In this document: positions 1 through 11,522 of the stretch, piece by piece | Numbering within the stretch: the first letter of the stretch is position 1 | How the letters are laid out: each line of letters begins with the position of its first letter | Assembly: GCA_030674185.1 (NCBI GenBank) | Contig: CM060312.1 | Location: 58,042,902-58,106,901 of the forward strand | Source: Monoplex corrugatus | Taxonomy: Eukaryota > Mollusca > Gastropoda > Littorinimorpha > Ranellidae | Length of the DNA: 64,000 nucleotides | Direction of reading: 5' to 3' | Notes under the pieces: model-generated | The model's input: the letters and a program-made list of their open reading frames with translations, nothing else | What the model was told of the DNA's origin: nothing | Database searches by the model: none | Made by a program: the position numbers and the translations under genes

Positions 1-655
1 ATGCTACCTCTAGCGTCTGAAGTCATGCCACCTCTAGCGTCTGAAGTCATGCCACCTCTAGCGTCTGAAGTCATGCCACCTTTAGTTTCTGAAGTCATGC
101 CACCTTTAGTTTCTGAAGTCATGCCACCTTAGTTCTGAAGTCATGCCACCTTTAGTGTCTTAAGTCATGCCACCTTTAGTTTCTGAAGTCATGCCATTTT
201 TAGTTTCTGAAGTCATGCCGCCTCTTGGTTTTAAAGTCATGCCACCTCTAGTTTCTGAAGTCATGCCACCTCTAGTTTCTAAAGTCATGCCACCTTTAGT
301 TTCTGAAGTCATGCCACCTTTAGTTTCTGAAGTCATGCCGCCCTTAGTTTCTAAAGTCATGCCACCTTTAGTTTCTGAAGTCATGCCACCTCTAGTTTCT
401 AAAGTCATGCCACCTTTAGTTTCTGAAGTCATGCCACTTTAGTTTCTGAAGTCATGCCACCTCTAGTTTCTAAAGTCATGCCGCCTCTAGTTTCTAAAGT
501 CATGCCACCTTTATTTTCTGAAGTCATGCCACCTTTAGTTTCTGAAGTCATGCCGCCTCTGGTTTCTAAAGTCATGCCGCCTCTAGTTTCTAAAGTCATG
601 CCACCTTTAGTTTCTGAAGTCACACCGCTTCTAGCATCTGAAGTCATGCCGCCCT
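1..655. repeat. 24-bp minisatellite, about 27 units, running off the left edge
   Basis: Units follow the pattern GTCATGCCACCTYTAGTTTC plus TGAA or TAAA, so the period is 24 bp. Early units carry CTAGCGTCT and later ones TTAGTTTCT. Because 24 is divisible by three, long open frames appear on both strands, but one-base deletions near 131 and 435 break the frame. I read it as non-coding intron or upstream sequence. Confidence 0.93.
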
Positions 656-1319
656 CACCCTGTAAAGTTGTACCACCTTCATCCTGCAGGTTTTGATCTA
701 TGACCTGACTTAAGCCCTCTGGTCCACTTGAAAGATTATATACTGCAGCCTGACCTCACAGCTGATGTATTGAATGGCCTCATCTGCGCTGACAGATGTG
801 AAGGATTTCGTTTCCAAGGACCTGGAGTTGAGGTGGCTGTTAATGAGGGGAGCATGAGGCCAGATGGGTGTCTTGTCAGTAGCAGTTGAGAAGGTTTATG
901 ATGATGACTCTGATACACATCCTTGGGCTTGTTCCTTGCTTCTTCAAAGTGTAGTGAGGGAAAAAAAAAAAAGGGGGGGGGGGGAGGTCTGCCAGGTAGG
1001 TAATAGAGGTACTTGTGGATTGACAGTGATTGTGTCACTGGTTTTGCCCCTGTTGGTGTGCCTCCCTCAAGTCTTACCCAGCTGCACACAGCGGTTGTAA
1101 CAGGCACTGGCCGTTTGGTTTCTTTCCTCAGTCTTGGGTCAGATACGGCTGACTTTATGCATACGATTCTGTTACCTGCAGAGCACACACTGAAATTTGT
1201 GGTACTAGAATTGAACTGCAATTTGTGATTCAGTGTAAAATTCATCTGTTTGACAACTGCATATTGCAATATTGGCTTGGTTCAAAGCATGGACTTAATA
1301 ATTAAGGGTTAGGATGAGT

Positions 1320-1350
<31 letters not shown>

Positions 1351-1959
1351 GTCGTAAAAATTTGAAATCTGTGTGTTTTTTACTTCTGTCAGTGTAGATG
1401 AGTTTGAGCTTTCGAGTTGAGCAGAGTCTGTGTATAGGTTGATGTGCTGGTTGATTGTGCCTGTAATTTAAATAATGCTTGCACTTTTTGGTAAAAAAAA
1501 AAATACAATGAAAATGTTCCAACATAAAAAGTGTTTTAACCTTTTTCCCGACTCTAAGCATTTTTTCCTAAAATTTATTTTGTAAAGAACATGTAACTGT
1601 AGTCTGTTCACTCCCCCCCCCCCCCCCTGTGTGTGTGAGAAAGACAGACAGACAGACATTGTCTTTGTGATCACTTCTCTTGCTGTTGAAACATATCTTA
1701 AAAAAGGAAAAAAAAAGGACGGCTTTGATTGAATAGGTAGATCCCAAATAGAAGCAGTTGGATGCTTACAAGTGCATCATTGTGTTACACTACAACAGCG
1801 ATTAATTTGCAATGTGTTAATGAAGAAGAAACGATGAAGGTGAGAGATTATTTTGGTTTTTTAATTTAAATCGCAAGATCAGGACCCTGTATTCGTACTA
1901 TCACGCCAAGATCAAGCAGTTTTCATTGCTAACGTGATGTAACCCATGTTGTGTGACAG
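656..1959 (+). other. Intron sequence upstream of the first visible filamin exon
   Basis: No exon is recognised here. The stretch holds an A run followed by a G run near 961-983, a 30-base G run at 1320-1349, and a C run near 1612-1626 followed by a short (GT)n and (AGAC)n. An open frame of 177 codons on the minus strand (736-1269) shows no recognisable domain and runs through the homopolymers. Confidence 0.6.
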
Positions 1960-2100
1960 CATCCGTCATCATGCCCTCTGGAAAAACTTCATACCCGAAG
2001 ATTGAGGACAACCGTGATGGAACAGTGACTGTGAGGTACCAGCCCACAGAGACAGGCCTGCACGAGTTGCACGTCAAGTACAACAATGAATGCATTGAAG
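1960..2100 (+). CDS. Filamin exon 1 of window: most of repeat 16
   Basis: The acceptor is GTGTGACAG before 1960 and the donor is GAAG|GTAAGG after 2100. The exon is phase 1 at both ends. The protein includes the motifs MPSGK, DGTVTVRYQPTETGLHEL and VKYNNECIEG, matching the second half of human FLNA repeat 16 (there MPSGK and DGTVTVRY). The first codon is split (n|CA), so the preceding exon lies outside the window. The GTG-initiated open frame seen here is only the exon read through the acceptor, not a true start. Confidence 0.93.
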
Positions 2101-2344
2101 GTAAGGGAATATGCATGGGGCAACTTTTTCCGTTTGATGACAATCCGTTTTTTCAAAAGAGTCAGAAACGGAAAATCTGTTTTTTGAAAAAAACTTCAGC
2201 GTCTGAGGGGCTGTGCCCCCCAAACCCTCCTTATGGGGGCGCTGCCGGCCCCTGGACCCCTTTCAGTTTTTTGACTTTTTCTAAGTTGCACCCTTCAATA
2301 TGGCTACTCCCTTTTCTCATGTGAAAATCTTGTGGCCCAGTAGT
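2101..2344 (+). other. Intron sequence after exon 1
   Basis: This contains T/A-rich sequence and a C-rich patch near 2215-2260. No feature is recognised. Confidence 0.5.
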
Positions 2345-3035
2345 TTAACCTTTGACTCCCACACTGTATTCACCAACTTCGAAAACTTAACCCTTTGACT
2401 CCCTCACCCTGTCCACCAGCTTCCTAAGGGAGCTGATGGATGGGTGAGGGAGTCAAAGGGTTACTACAGGAAGCTGGTGGGTAGGGTGAGGGAGTCAAAG
2501 GGTTACTACAGGAAGCTGGTGGATAGGGTGAGGGAGTCAAAGGGTTACTACAGGAAGCTGGTGGATAGGGTGAGGGAGTCAAAGGGTTATACAGGAAGCT
2601 GGTGGAAAGGGTGAGAGAGTCAAAGGGTTACTACAGGAAGCTGGTGGATAGGGTGAAGGAGTCAAAGGGTTACTACAGGGAGCTGGTGGATAGGGTGAGG
2701 GAGTCAAAGGGTTACTACAGGAAGCTGGTGGATAGGGTGAGGGAGTCAAAGGGTTACTACAGGAAGCTGGTGGATAGGGTGAGGGAGTCAAAGGGTTACT
2801 ACAGGAACTGATGGATAGGGTGAGGGAGTCAAAGGGTTACTACAGGAAGCTGGTGGATAGGGTGAGGGAGTCAAAGGGTTACTACAAGGAGCTGATGGAT
2901 AGGGTGAGGGAGTCAAAGGGTTACTACAGGAAGCTGGTGGATAGGGTGAGGGAGTCAGAGCGTTTAGTTTTTGTTTGCTAGCATGGTTGACACTGCAGAA
3001 TCTTGGTGGACAGGATGCAGGAGTCAAAGGGTTAA
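2345..3035. mobile_element. Fold-back TTAA element with internal 42-bp array
   Basis: The element begins TTAACCTTTGACTCC and ends GAGTCAAAGGGTTAA. Its left part has two inward-pointing units of about 35 bp (CACCCTGTCCACCAGC type). Its right part has the trailer TTTGCTAGCATGGTTGACA seen in the other copies at 37348, 42400 and 48913. Between them, the unit GGTGAGGGAGTCAAAGGGTT plus ACTACAGGAAGCTGGTGGATA repeats about 12 times with a 42-bp period (2430-2960). The other copies carry this inner arm once, so the array is a local expansion inside a transposed element. No transposase is present, so it is non-autonomous. TTAA at both ends suggests TTAA target preference, but this is inference. Confidence 0.8.
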
Positions 3036-3094
3036 ATGCCATTCAGGGAAATGGCTGGAGCTAAGGTTGATTCCCATTTAACAGGGCGTTTTCT

Positions 3095-3260
3095 GTTTGC
3101 CACCCTCTGGTAGACCATGATAGTGGTCTGGGTGATAGTCTTTTGGAGAAGAAATGGTAAAGCCCTGTATGCAGCATACACTTATGTAAAAGGAGTGTGA
3201 ACAGTGAGGGCCCCCAGAAAATTCTTTTGATAATCCCATTTAGCGGGTAAAGAAAGCTAC
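3095..3260 (+). repeat. Degenerate SINE-like fragment
   Basis: The segment from TGGTCTGGGTGATAGTCTTT through TAAAGCCCTGTATGCAGCAT to TTGATAATCCCATT shares ordered blocks with a second stretch near 50160-50290 (GTCTGGATACCATTCTTCTG, GACGATAAACCGAAG, TGTACTGCACACATTG). From memory, blocks of this kind occur in short interspersed elements of molluscs. No intact pol III promoter or flanking duplication could be confirmed. Confidence 0.4.
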
Positions 3261-3439
3261 GTACATATGGAGTGGGGAGGGGGAGGGGTGAACGTGGGAG
3301 AGGTTAGGGGATGGTGGAGGTGAGATAACTTTTCTATGGGTGGGTGGGTGGGGGCAGCCTGTATTTCATGTAGAAATATTCCATTGTGATAGAAAAGGAA
3401 TACAGTATAATGCAGACAAAGAATATGCATTCAGGTTGA

Positions 3440-3790
3440 AAGAAGGTATGTTGAATAGTGTGAGTGTGTGTATTTGTGTGTGTTAATAATCAAAAATGTA
3501 TTTGTTACTAGTTGCATTACATATTATTTTTACTTACGGTACAGCAGTAAGTGTGAGTTTGTATATTTGTGTGTGGTGGTAATTGAGTTTGTTACTAATA
3601 GTATTATTACACTTATGATTTGATGATTAGTATGAGTGTGTATTTGTGAGTGTTAATACATTTATTAATTGTATGGTGATTAGTGTGTGTATTTGTGTGT
3701 GGCAGTAAGGGAAAACTTGTGTGTTTACTAGTTGCAGTACTTATTATATTTGCTTATAATTAGTATATTTGTTATTACATTTAACATAAA
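3440..3790 (+). repeat. Degenerate ~90-bp AT/GT-rich repeats
   Basis: GTGTGTATTTGTGTGTG followed by TTACTAGTTGCATTACATATT recurs about four times with drift (near 3460, 3555, 3625, 3690). It lies immediately upstream of the LINE fragment. No coding content is seen. Confidence 0.45.
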
Positions 3791-3809
3791 TATTTTGAGT
3801 AAAAACAAA

Positions 3810-4122
3810 TTTCGGCTGATTACGAGAATAGAGGAGGCAGACACAAGAAGATCATTAATGAAGAAGATTAGAAAAAGACAAGCAACATTTATAAGACATT
3901 TTATGAGGAAAGAGAAATTAGAGAACCTAGTCACAACAGCAAAGCTGGAGGGAAAGAGAACACCAGTTAGACCCAGGGAGAAAATATTGGACGGACTTGC
4001 AGGGTGGCTGAGGACAGAGAGGGTGGGAGATGTACTTGCAGCGACAAGGGATAGATATGTATGGAGGGCCATGATCCCCAAAGCCACGTGGCGGGGCACA
4101 TGATGATGATGATGATGAGAAT
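3810..4122 (+). mobile_element. Non-LTR retrotransposon 3' tail, 5'-truncated, with (ATG)n end
   Basis: The translation contains EADTRRSLMKKIRKRQATFI, RHFMRKEKLENLV, EGKRTPVRPREKILDGLAGW and DRYVWRAMI. This is the typical C-terminal end of LINE reverse transcriptase polyproteins (R-Q-x-x-FxxHxxR, then GKR..R-x-R..LDGL). It stops 18 bp before filamin exon 2 and ends in about five ATG triplets. A second copy on the minus strand at 23925-24480 shares the region and a similar CATGAT tail. It is dead on arrival: only about 100 codons remain and the polymerase and endonuclease domains are missing. Confidence 0.8.
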
Positions 4123-4140
4123 AGAAAAATGTGTTTGCAG

Positions 4141-4269
4141 GCAGTCCATTCTTGTTCCACGTGGATGCAGTCAACAGTGGCTACGTCACAGCATACGGCC
4201 CAGGTCTCAGCCATGGCATAGTCTATGAGCCCACTGTCTTCACCATCAACACCAAAGAAGCTGGTGCAG
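4141..4269 (+). CDS. Filamin exon 2: end of repeat 16, start of repeat 17
   Basis: The acceptor is TGTTTGCAG before 4141 and the donor is GGTGCAG|GTTAGA after 4269; both ends are phase 1. It encodes [20 protein letters not shown], then GLSHG and [11 protein letters not shown]. The SPF end strand closes repeat 16, and the TAYGPGL motif opens repeat 17 as in human FLNA. The upstream polypyrimidine tract is poor because a LINE tail ends 18 bp before the exon. Confidence 0.96.
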
Positions 4270-4350
4270 GTTAGACATGGATTTTCTTCTTACTTTTCTT
4301 TCAGACATTTTCTCCTCTCAAACTCACATCACTCCTTAGTGTGTGCGTGT

Positions 4351-4387
<37 letters not shown>

Positions 4388-6470
4388 TTGCGTGCGTGGT
4401 TGCGCGCGCCTTTTTTCTTCCTTGTTTCAAGGCAAATTCAAAGGGTGAAAAGATTGTTACTTCTTAGAATCTGTTGAGTTTGTATTTTTGTTAGCTTGTA
4501 GCTCGATCATAGTGCCATGTTCTACTGCATTATATGTTGGTCAATCACACGTGCTGTAGATATGGATTTTAAGGAATGCTGCACACAAATACCCAAATAT
4601 CCCTTGCATGTGTACCACACCAGAGAACTTGGTTTCAAAGGAAAATGGTTTTCTTAAAAGAAATCTTCATATTGGGAGAGAACGGTGGGAGGGGGAGGTT
4701 GCAGAGTCAGAGCTAAGTTGAAAATGTGTCACAGTTATTGAATAGAGAAAGTTTATGAAAAAAAATCACAATTTGTTGATAGAATTGTTAAATAAAAGAG
4801 GAAGGCAGGGGAGGTGAGAAATATTTTACAAACATGTGTATTTCTTTTCACTGACAGACAAAATCCATAGTTATAATTTTTCTTGAATAGTGCAAAGAAA
4901 AATAAGATTGTAAGGTCTTTCTGATACATATTTTGATAGTAGTGATTATGATAATAATAAGAGGAAAGATCTATACAGTGCTATGGCCCTGAATGCAAAC
5001 TTTCGAGGGCTTTGCACTTTACAGTCATTGGTTCACGTGAAAACATTTCAATAGTAAATCAATGATATAAGCATGATATAACGTTGAACAAGAGAAGAAA
5101 GCAACAATATCATATGTATGCAATACAAGAACATTCTTCCATATGAACACTACGCGTATACCCACACTCACAAACACGCAGCACTGCACGCACACACACC
5201 CCTATATGCAGGCAAGCATACATGCACATTCACAGGCACACAGACAGACTCAAACACCTATCCAGGGACTTTTGTTGGTAAATGCATACAAACTGATGCA
5301 GGCTTACAAATGAATTATTGAAACATACCGAAATCTTACACAAATCATATGAGCACCTTACGAACAATAAGGCAAAAAGAAAGAGAAGAAGAAGGTGAGT
5401 ATGATATTAGTCACAAAGTATTGTGTGAAGAGATAAGTTTTTGAAGCTCTCTTTCTGATGATTTGAGAGTATTAGGGGGCGAAAGGATGCTACTGTCATC
5501 CTAACACTTTGCTAAGCCCCCACCCTCCTTAAAAAAAAAGATAATATTTTTCATCTTCCATACTTCCGTATTTCTTTCCTTGTGAATAAATCTGCGATAA
5601 AGGTATTGATGAGCTGTATGAACTATCTGTTTTGTACCTTGTTAAATGTTTGAAGGGAGGAAAAATCGTATAAATTACCTTTTTCTATTAAAGAAAAATA
5701 TTTATAGCTTAGTATCAGTATCACCGTTCTTTTTTTTTTTTTGTCAAAGAGAACGCAACCAAGCAACTGGTAAGCACTTTGAATAGTCCCATTTCTCTCC
5801 CTTGTTATGAGAGTCAAAACCGAAAACATTTTGAAGAAATTAACTTTTTTTTTTTTATCTTCGCTGTTTTCGTCATTTCTGAAAACTGTTTCAACAGGGA
5901 AAAGGGTTAACTTTTCTCTCCGTGTACATATCATGGTGTAATCAACACTGGGATATTGACCTGTGGCTGTTTTTATTTTCCCCATGTACCCAAGTTATTC
6001 ATCTTCCAGATGTGTTGTCAGTATATCTCATTGATGCTGAACGTGATGAAGTGTATGGTGAAAGTGTAGGATACATTTGTGTGTGTGTGTGGTTTTTTTT
6101 TTTTTTCCTGTTTAAATTGTCTTGAGCAGTGTATTAAAGTGAAATGTTCTCTTGGGTGCTGAAAGCATGTAGGGATTGTGTTTTCTTCTGCTAAAACTGT
6201 CATGAACACAGTTCCAGTCCCAGTTTCTCAAAATGGCATCTTTCCACTCGGAATAAAAAACCGTATGCTCTGAGGCCACAAATTCCACGTGATGGATAAG
6301 ATCCAAAGTGATCATGGCATATGCCAAGACAGTGTGTTAAAGGGAAATTGTATTTTTCAATCCACTTTTTTTCCTGCACTCAGTTCACATCTCTCATTCT
6401 GTTGCACAAATTCACTTGTGCACACACTCACATTCAAGCACACGAGGACTTGGGCATATGTACGCTGACC
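4270..6470 (+). other. Intron: (GT)n at 4338-4387, otherwise unrecognised
   Basis: After a (GT)n tract the sequence is AT-rich with short CA clusters near 5160-5250 and T runs at 5728-5742, 5847-5857 and 6092-6107. No exon, RNA gene or transposon was recognised. Confidence 0.5.
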
Positions 6471-6477
6471 CATGCAC

Positions 6478-7286
<809 letters not shown>

Positions 7287-7331
7287 GATGAGGCATAGCA
7301 TAATGTTAATAGAGAGTATGTTCTGGTCCAG

Positions 7332-7505
7332 GTGGCTTGGCACTGGCGGTAGAAGGACCGTCCAAGACAGAGATCAAGTGTGTTGACAACCAGGATGGTA
7401 CCTGCACTGTCTCCTATCTGCCCACGGTGCCTGGTGAATATCACATCACTGTCAAGTTTGACCAGGAGAACATTGTTGGCTCCCCATTCACTGCCAAGGT
7501 CACAC
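7332..7505 (+). CDS. Filamin exon 3: body of repeat 17
   Basis: The acceptor is TCTGGTCCAG before 7332 and the donor is CACAC|GTAAGT after 7505; both ends are phase 1. The motifs in order are [50 protein letters not shown] and TAKVT. In vertebrate FLNA, repeat 17 presents the groove between strands C and D that binds glycoprotein Ib alpha. The strand C sequence [12 protein letters not shown] is well kept here, so a ligand groove is likely, although the ligand is unknown. Confidence 0.97.
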
Positions 7506-8467
7506 GTAAGTAGAACAGTGTATGGCTTTGAAAGAAGTTTACTAATCTGTAAGAAAGTTTGCACGTTGATAATTTTGTGATACCTGTACACAGTGGATTG
7601 TTGTGTATTTGATGATGTTGAAAAATCTGTTGGCAGGCAGATGAAACCTGAGAACCAGAAAACACATGAAAAGAGAATAAAAGGATGTGTATTTAATTGA
7701 TGAAATAAGACATTCCTCTCTCATGTTGTCAGTTTGGTTCTTATTTACTTTCATAAGTTTCTGGTTACCTAAATGTTGGCAGCCCCTTTTATTCAGACAA
7801 AACGAGATAACAGACAAAGTGCTGTGCGATAAGACTCTTGGAAAAAATAAAGTGTGGTAATAGCAATGTGATTTTGTGTCAAAAACTTCTTGTCTGAATA
7901 TTGTGGCAGAGAAAAAATGTCATTGATGATTAGAAAAGTGAAGTCAAATAAATACTGCAGCTGTTGGAGTATCTTTTTCTATACTTGTGGGTTATTCAAT
8001 ATCTGTGTTGTTAAGTAGATGGAGCACTTTGACAGATAGAATGGCATTGTCAAATTCTTCAGAAAATCATTTTGTGTAGGTAGGTAGGTAGGTAGGTAGG
8101 TAGGAGGTGAGCAGAACACACACTTAGTTGGAATCTTGGTTTCTCTTGTGTTCAGTTTGTATCTGGAACAGAAAGTTTGTATCTGGATGGAGCATGCAAT
8201 TTGAGCATGTTATGCAGTGACACTTAATTCACATTCAGAATATACATAATGTCCACTTTTGCTGTTCACTATTGCCAAAATTAAGAGAACCTTAAGCATA
8301 TAAAAAAAACGATATTATTGAGCTTAAGATAATGTATTGTTTACTGACACTTTCTTCGCTTACATCCTCTTTTCTTCTCTCCACCCCCACCCCCCACCCC
8401 ACCCCCATTTCTTCGTCCTTCTTTTTTCTTTTTTCTCTGGTATACGATCAAGTGTTTTGTGTTTCAG
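7506..8467 (+). other. Intron 3
   Basis: It holds a (GTAG)n tetranucleotide tract at about 8078-8104 and a C/T-rich acceptor tract at 8350-8460 containing ACCCCC runs. Nothing else is recognised. Confidence 0.6.
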
Positions 8468-8629
8468 CGGGTGAGCCACGTAAGCGAGCACAGTTGTCGG
8501 TGGGCAGCAGCAGTGAAGTGTCCTTGAAAGTGACAGAAAAAGATATCACTGATCTCACTGCCACCATTCGCAGTCCCTCTGGACGGGAAGAGCCCTGTCT
8601 GCTCAAACGTCTGGCCAATGGCCACCTAG
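8468..8629 (+). CDS. Filamin exon 4: start of repeat 18
   Basis: The acceptor is TGTGTTTCAG before 8468 and the donor is CACCTAG|GTTAGT after 8629; both ends are phase 1. It encodes PGEPRKRAQLSVGSSSEVSL, then KVTEKDITDLTATI, SPSGREEPCLLKRL and ANGHLG. This matches the linker and first strands of human repeat 18 (SGREEPCLLKRL is nearly invariant). Read-through of the donor gives GGT TAG, an immediate stop. The last 12-20 nt and the donor are the seed of the array that follows. Confidence 0.97.
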
Positions 8630-10990
8630 GTTAGTGTGAAACTGCTCTTGTGTGTGTCTTTGTTTTTGTGTTTGTGTGTCATGGCCACCTAGGTTAGTGT
8701 GAAATTACTATGTGTGTGTCTTTGTTTTTGTGTTTGTGTGTTATGGCCACCTAGGTTAGTGTGAAATTACTTTGTGTGTGTCTTTGTTTTTGTGTTTGTT
8801 TGTCTGATGGCCACCTAGGTTAGTGTGAAATTACTATGTGTGTGTCTTTGTTTTTGTGTTTGTGTGTCATGGCCACTAGGTTAGTGTGAAATTACTTGTG
8901 TGTCTTTGTTTTTTGTGTTTGTGTGTATGGCCACTAGGTTAGTGTGAAATTACTTGTGTGTGTCTTTGTTTTTGTGTTTGTGTGTCATGGCCACCTAGGT
9001 TAGTGTGAAATTACTTTGTGTGTGTCTTTGTTTTTGTGTTTGTGTGTCATGGCCACCTAGGTTAGTGTGAAATTACTATGTGTGTGTCTTTGTTTTTGTG
9101 TTTGTGTGTCATGGCCACTAGGTTAGTGTGAAATTACTTGTGTGTGTTGTCTTTGTTTTTGTGTTTTGTGTGTTGTCATGGCCACCTAGGTTAGTGTGAA
9201 ACTCTCTTGTGTGTGTCTTTGTTTTTGTGTTTGTGTGTCATGGCCACCTAGGTTAGTGTGAAATTACTTTGTGTGTGTCTTTGTTTTTGTGTTTGTGTGT
9301 CTATGGCCACCTAGGTTAGTGTGAAACTGCTCTTGTGTGTGTCTTTGTTTTTGTGTTTGTGTGTCATGGCCACCTAGGTTAGTGAGAAACTGCTCTTGTG
9401 TGTGTCTTTGTTTTTGTGTTTGTGTGTCATGGCCACCTAGGTTAGTGTGAAACTTTCTGTGTGTGTCTTTGTTTTTGTGTTTGTGTGTCTTATGGCCACC
9501 TAGGTTAGTGTGAAACTGCTCTTGTGTGTGTCTTTGTTTTTGTGTTTGTGTGTCTTGCTAATGGCCACCTAGTTAGTGGAAACTGCTCTTGTGTGTGTCT
9601 GTTTTTGTGTTGTGTGTATGGCCACCTAGGTTAGTGTGAAACTGCTGTGTGTCTTGTGTGTGTGTAAGCATGTGTGTGAACTTTGTTTTATTTGTGTGTG
9701 TCTTGCTAATGGCCACTAGGTTAGTGTGAAATATGTCTGTGTGTGTCATTGTTTGTGTGTGTCTTGCTAATGGCCAGCTAGGTTAGTGTGAAACTGCTCT
9801 GTGTGTGTCATGTGTGTGTCTTGTGTGTCTGCTAATGTCCAGCTAGGTTAGTGTGAAATACTGTCTGTGTGTGTCATTGTGTTTGTGTGTGTCTTGCTAA
9901 TGGCCAGCTAGGTTAGTGTGAAACTGCTCTGTGTGTGTCATTGTGTTTGTGTGTGTGGTCTTGCTAATGGCCAGCTAGGTTAGTGTGAAACTGCTCTGTG
10001 TGTGTCATTGTGTTTGTGTGTGTCTTGCTAATGGCCAGCTAGGTTAGTGTGAAACTGCTCTGTGTGTGTCATTGTGTTTTGTGTGTGTCTTGCTAATGGC
10101 CAGCTAGGTTAGTGTGAAACTGCTCTGTGTGTGTCATTGTGTTTGTGTGTGTCTTGCTAATGGCCAGCTAGGTTAGTGTGAAACTGCTCTGTGTGTGTCA
10201 TTGTGTTTGTGTGTGTCTTGCTAATGGCCAGCTAGGTTAGTGTGAAACTGCTCTGTCTGTGTGTGTGTCTCTATTGTGTTGTGGTTGTGGTGTGTCTCTT
10301 GCTAATGCCCACCTAGGTTAGTGTGAAACTGCTCTGTGTGTGTCATTGTGTTTGTGTGTGTCTTGCTAATGGCCAGCTAGGTTAGTGTGAAACTGCTCTG
10401 TGTGTGTCATTGTGTTTGTGTGTGTCTTGCTAATGGCCAGCTAGGTTAGTGTGAAACGGCTCTGTGTGTGTCATTGTGTGTTTGTGTGTGTCTTGCTAAT
10501 GGCCAGCTAGGTTAGTGTGAAACGACTGTCTTTGTTTTGTGTGTTTGTGTGTGTCTTGCTAATGGCCAGCTAGGTTAGTGTGAAACTACTCTGTGGTGTC
10601 ATTGTGTGTTTGTGTGTGTCTTGCTAATGGCCAGCTAGGTTAGTGTGAAACGACTCTGTGTGTGTCATTGTGTTTGTGTGGTCTTGCTAATGGCCAGCTA
10701 GGTTAGTGTGAAACGACTGTGTCTTGTTTTTGTGTTTGTGTGTGTCTTGCTAATGGCCAGCTAAATTAGTGTGAAACTGCTCTGTGTGTCTTTGTGTGTT
10801 GTGTGTTTGTGTGTGTCTTGCTAATGGCCAGCTAAATTAGTGTGAAACTACTCTGTGTGTCTTTGTGTGTTGTGTGTTTGTGTGGTCTTGCTAATGGCCA
10901 GCTAAATTAGTGTGAAACTACTCTGTGTGTTTTGTGTGTTTGTGTGTGTCTTGCTAATGGCCACCTAGGCTAGTGTGAAACGACTCTGTG
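8608..10990 (+). repeat. ~62-bp minisatellite carrying about 36 copies of the exon 4 donor
   Basis: The unit is ATGGCCACCTAG|GTTAGTGT followed by GAAAYTRCT and a TG-rich tail (TGTGTGTCTTTGTTTTTGTG). The first block is identical to the end of exon 4 and its donor. From about 9540 the units change to CTTGCTAATGGCCAGCTAGG with CATTGTGTTTGTG tails, which resemble up to 20 nt of the exon. By hand I count about 36 units beyond the true donor. About 32 keep GGTTAGT; the units near 10760-10900 read AAATTAGT and the last reads GGCTAGT. Each intact copy is a potential decoy 5' splice site. Confidence 0.92.
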
Positions 10991-11039
10991 TTTTGTTTTT
11001 GTGTTTGTGTGTGTCTGATCACCATGTCTGGCTGATGGC

Positions 11040-11491
11040 CATCTTTGTTAGATTTTGTGTGTGTATGTGTGTGTGTGTGCTTGTGTGCTTGCGTGTGTGC
11101 GTGCATGTATGTACACACTCAAACATCTGGCTTATGGCTAATTTGATTAGTGACACATTCATTTGTATCTTTGGGTGTTTGTCTGCTCAAACATTTTACG
11201 GTTGACCACCTTGGATAGGCATCTGGCACCTTGTGTATTCACGTATTTTTATATGTGTCACTTTTTGTTGGTATATCTTTTGGAGTTTTTGCCTCTTTTC
11301 CTTTTATTTTCCCTGTCTCTTTCGGTTTGCATCTACATTATGTGTGTGTGTTTGTCTGTGTGTGTGTGTGTGTTCTGTGCGTGTGTTTGTGTGTGTGTGT
11401 GTGTGTGAGTGTTTTTGTGTAATATATTAAACCCTTTATCCCTTTGTTAACATTTTCTTTCCAAATCTTTGTCTGTGTCTGTCTATGTCTG

Positions 11492-11522
<31 letters not shown>

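Noticed and set aside
167..696. Both-strand open frames in the 24-bp array as a possible repeat-protein exon
   Set aside because: Single-base deletions at about 131 and 435 break the frame, and no splice sites or filamin similarity support coding use.
736..1269. 177-codon open frame on the minus strand
   Set aside because: It reads through A/G homopolymers, has no domain I recognise, and lies in what is probably a filamin intron.
1953..2324. Translation start at GTG 1953
   Set aside because: The frame is filamin repeat 16 entered by splicing at 1960. The upstream codons are intron sequence.
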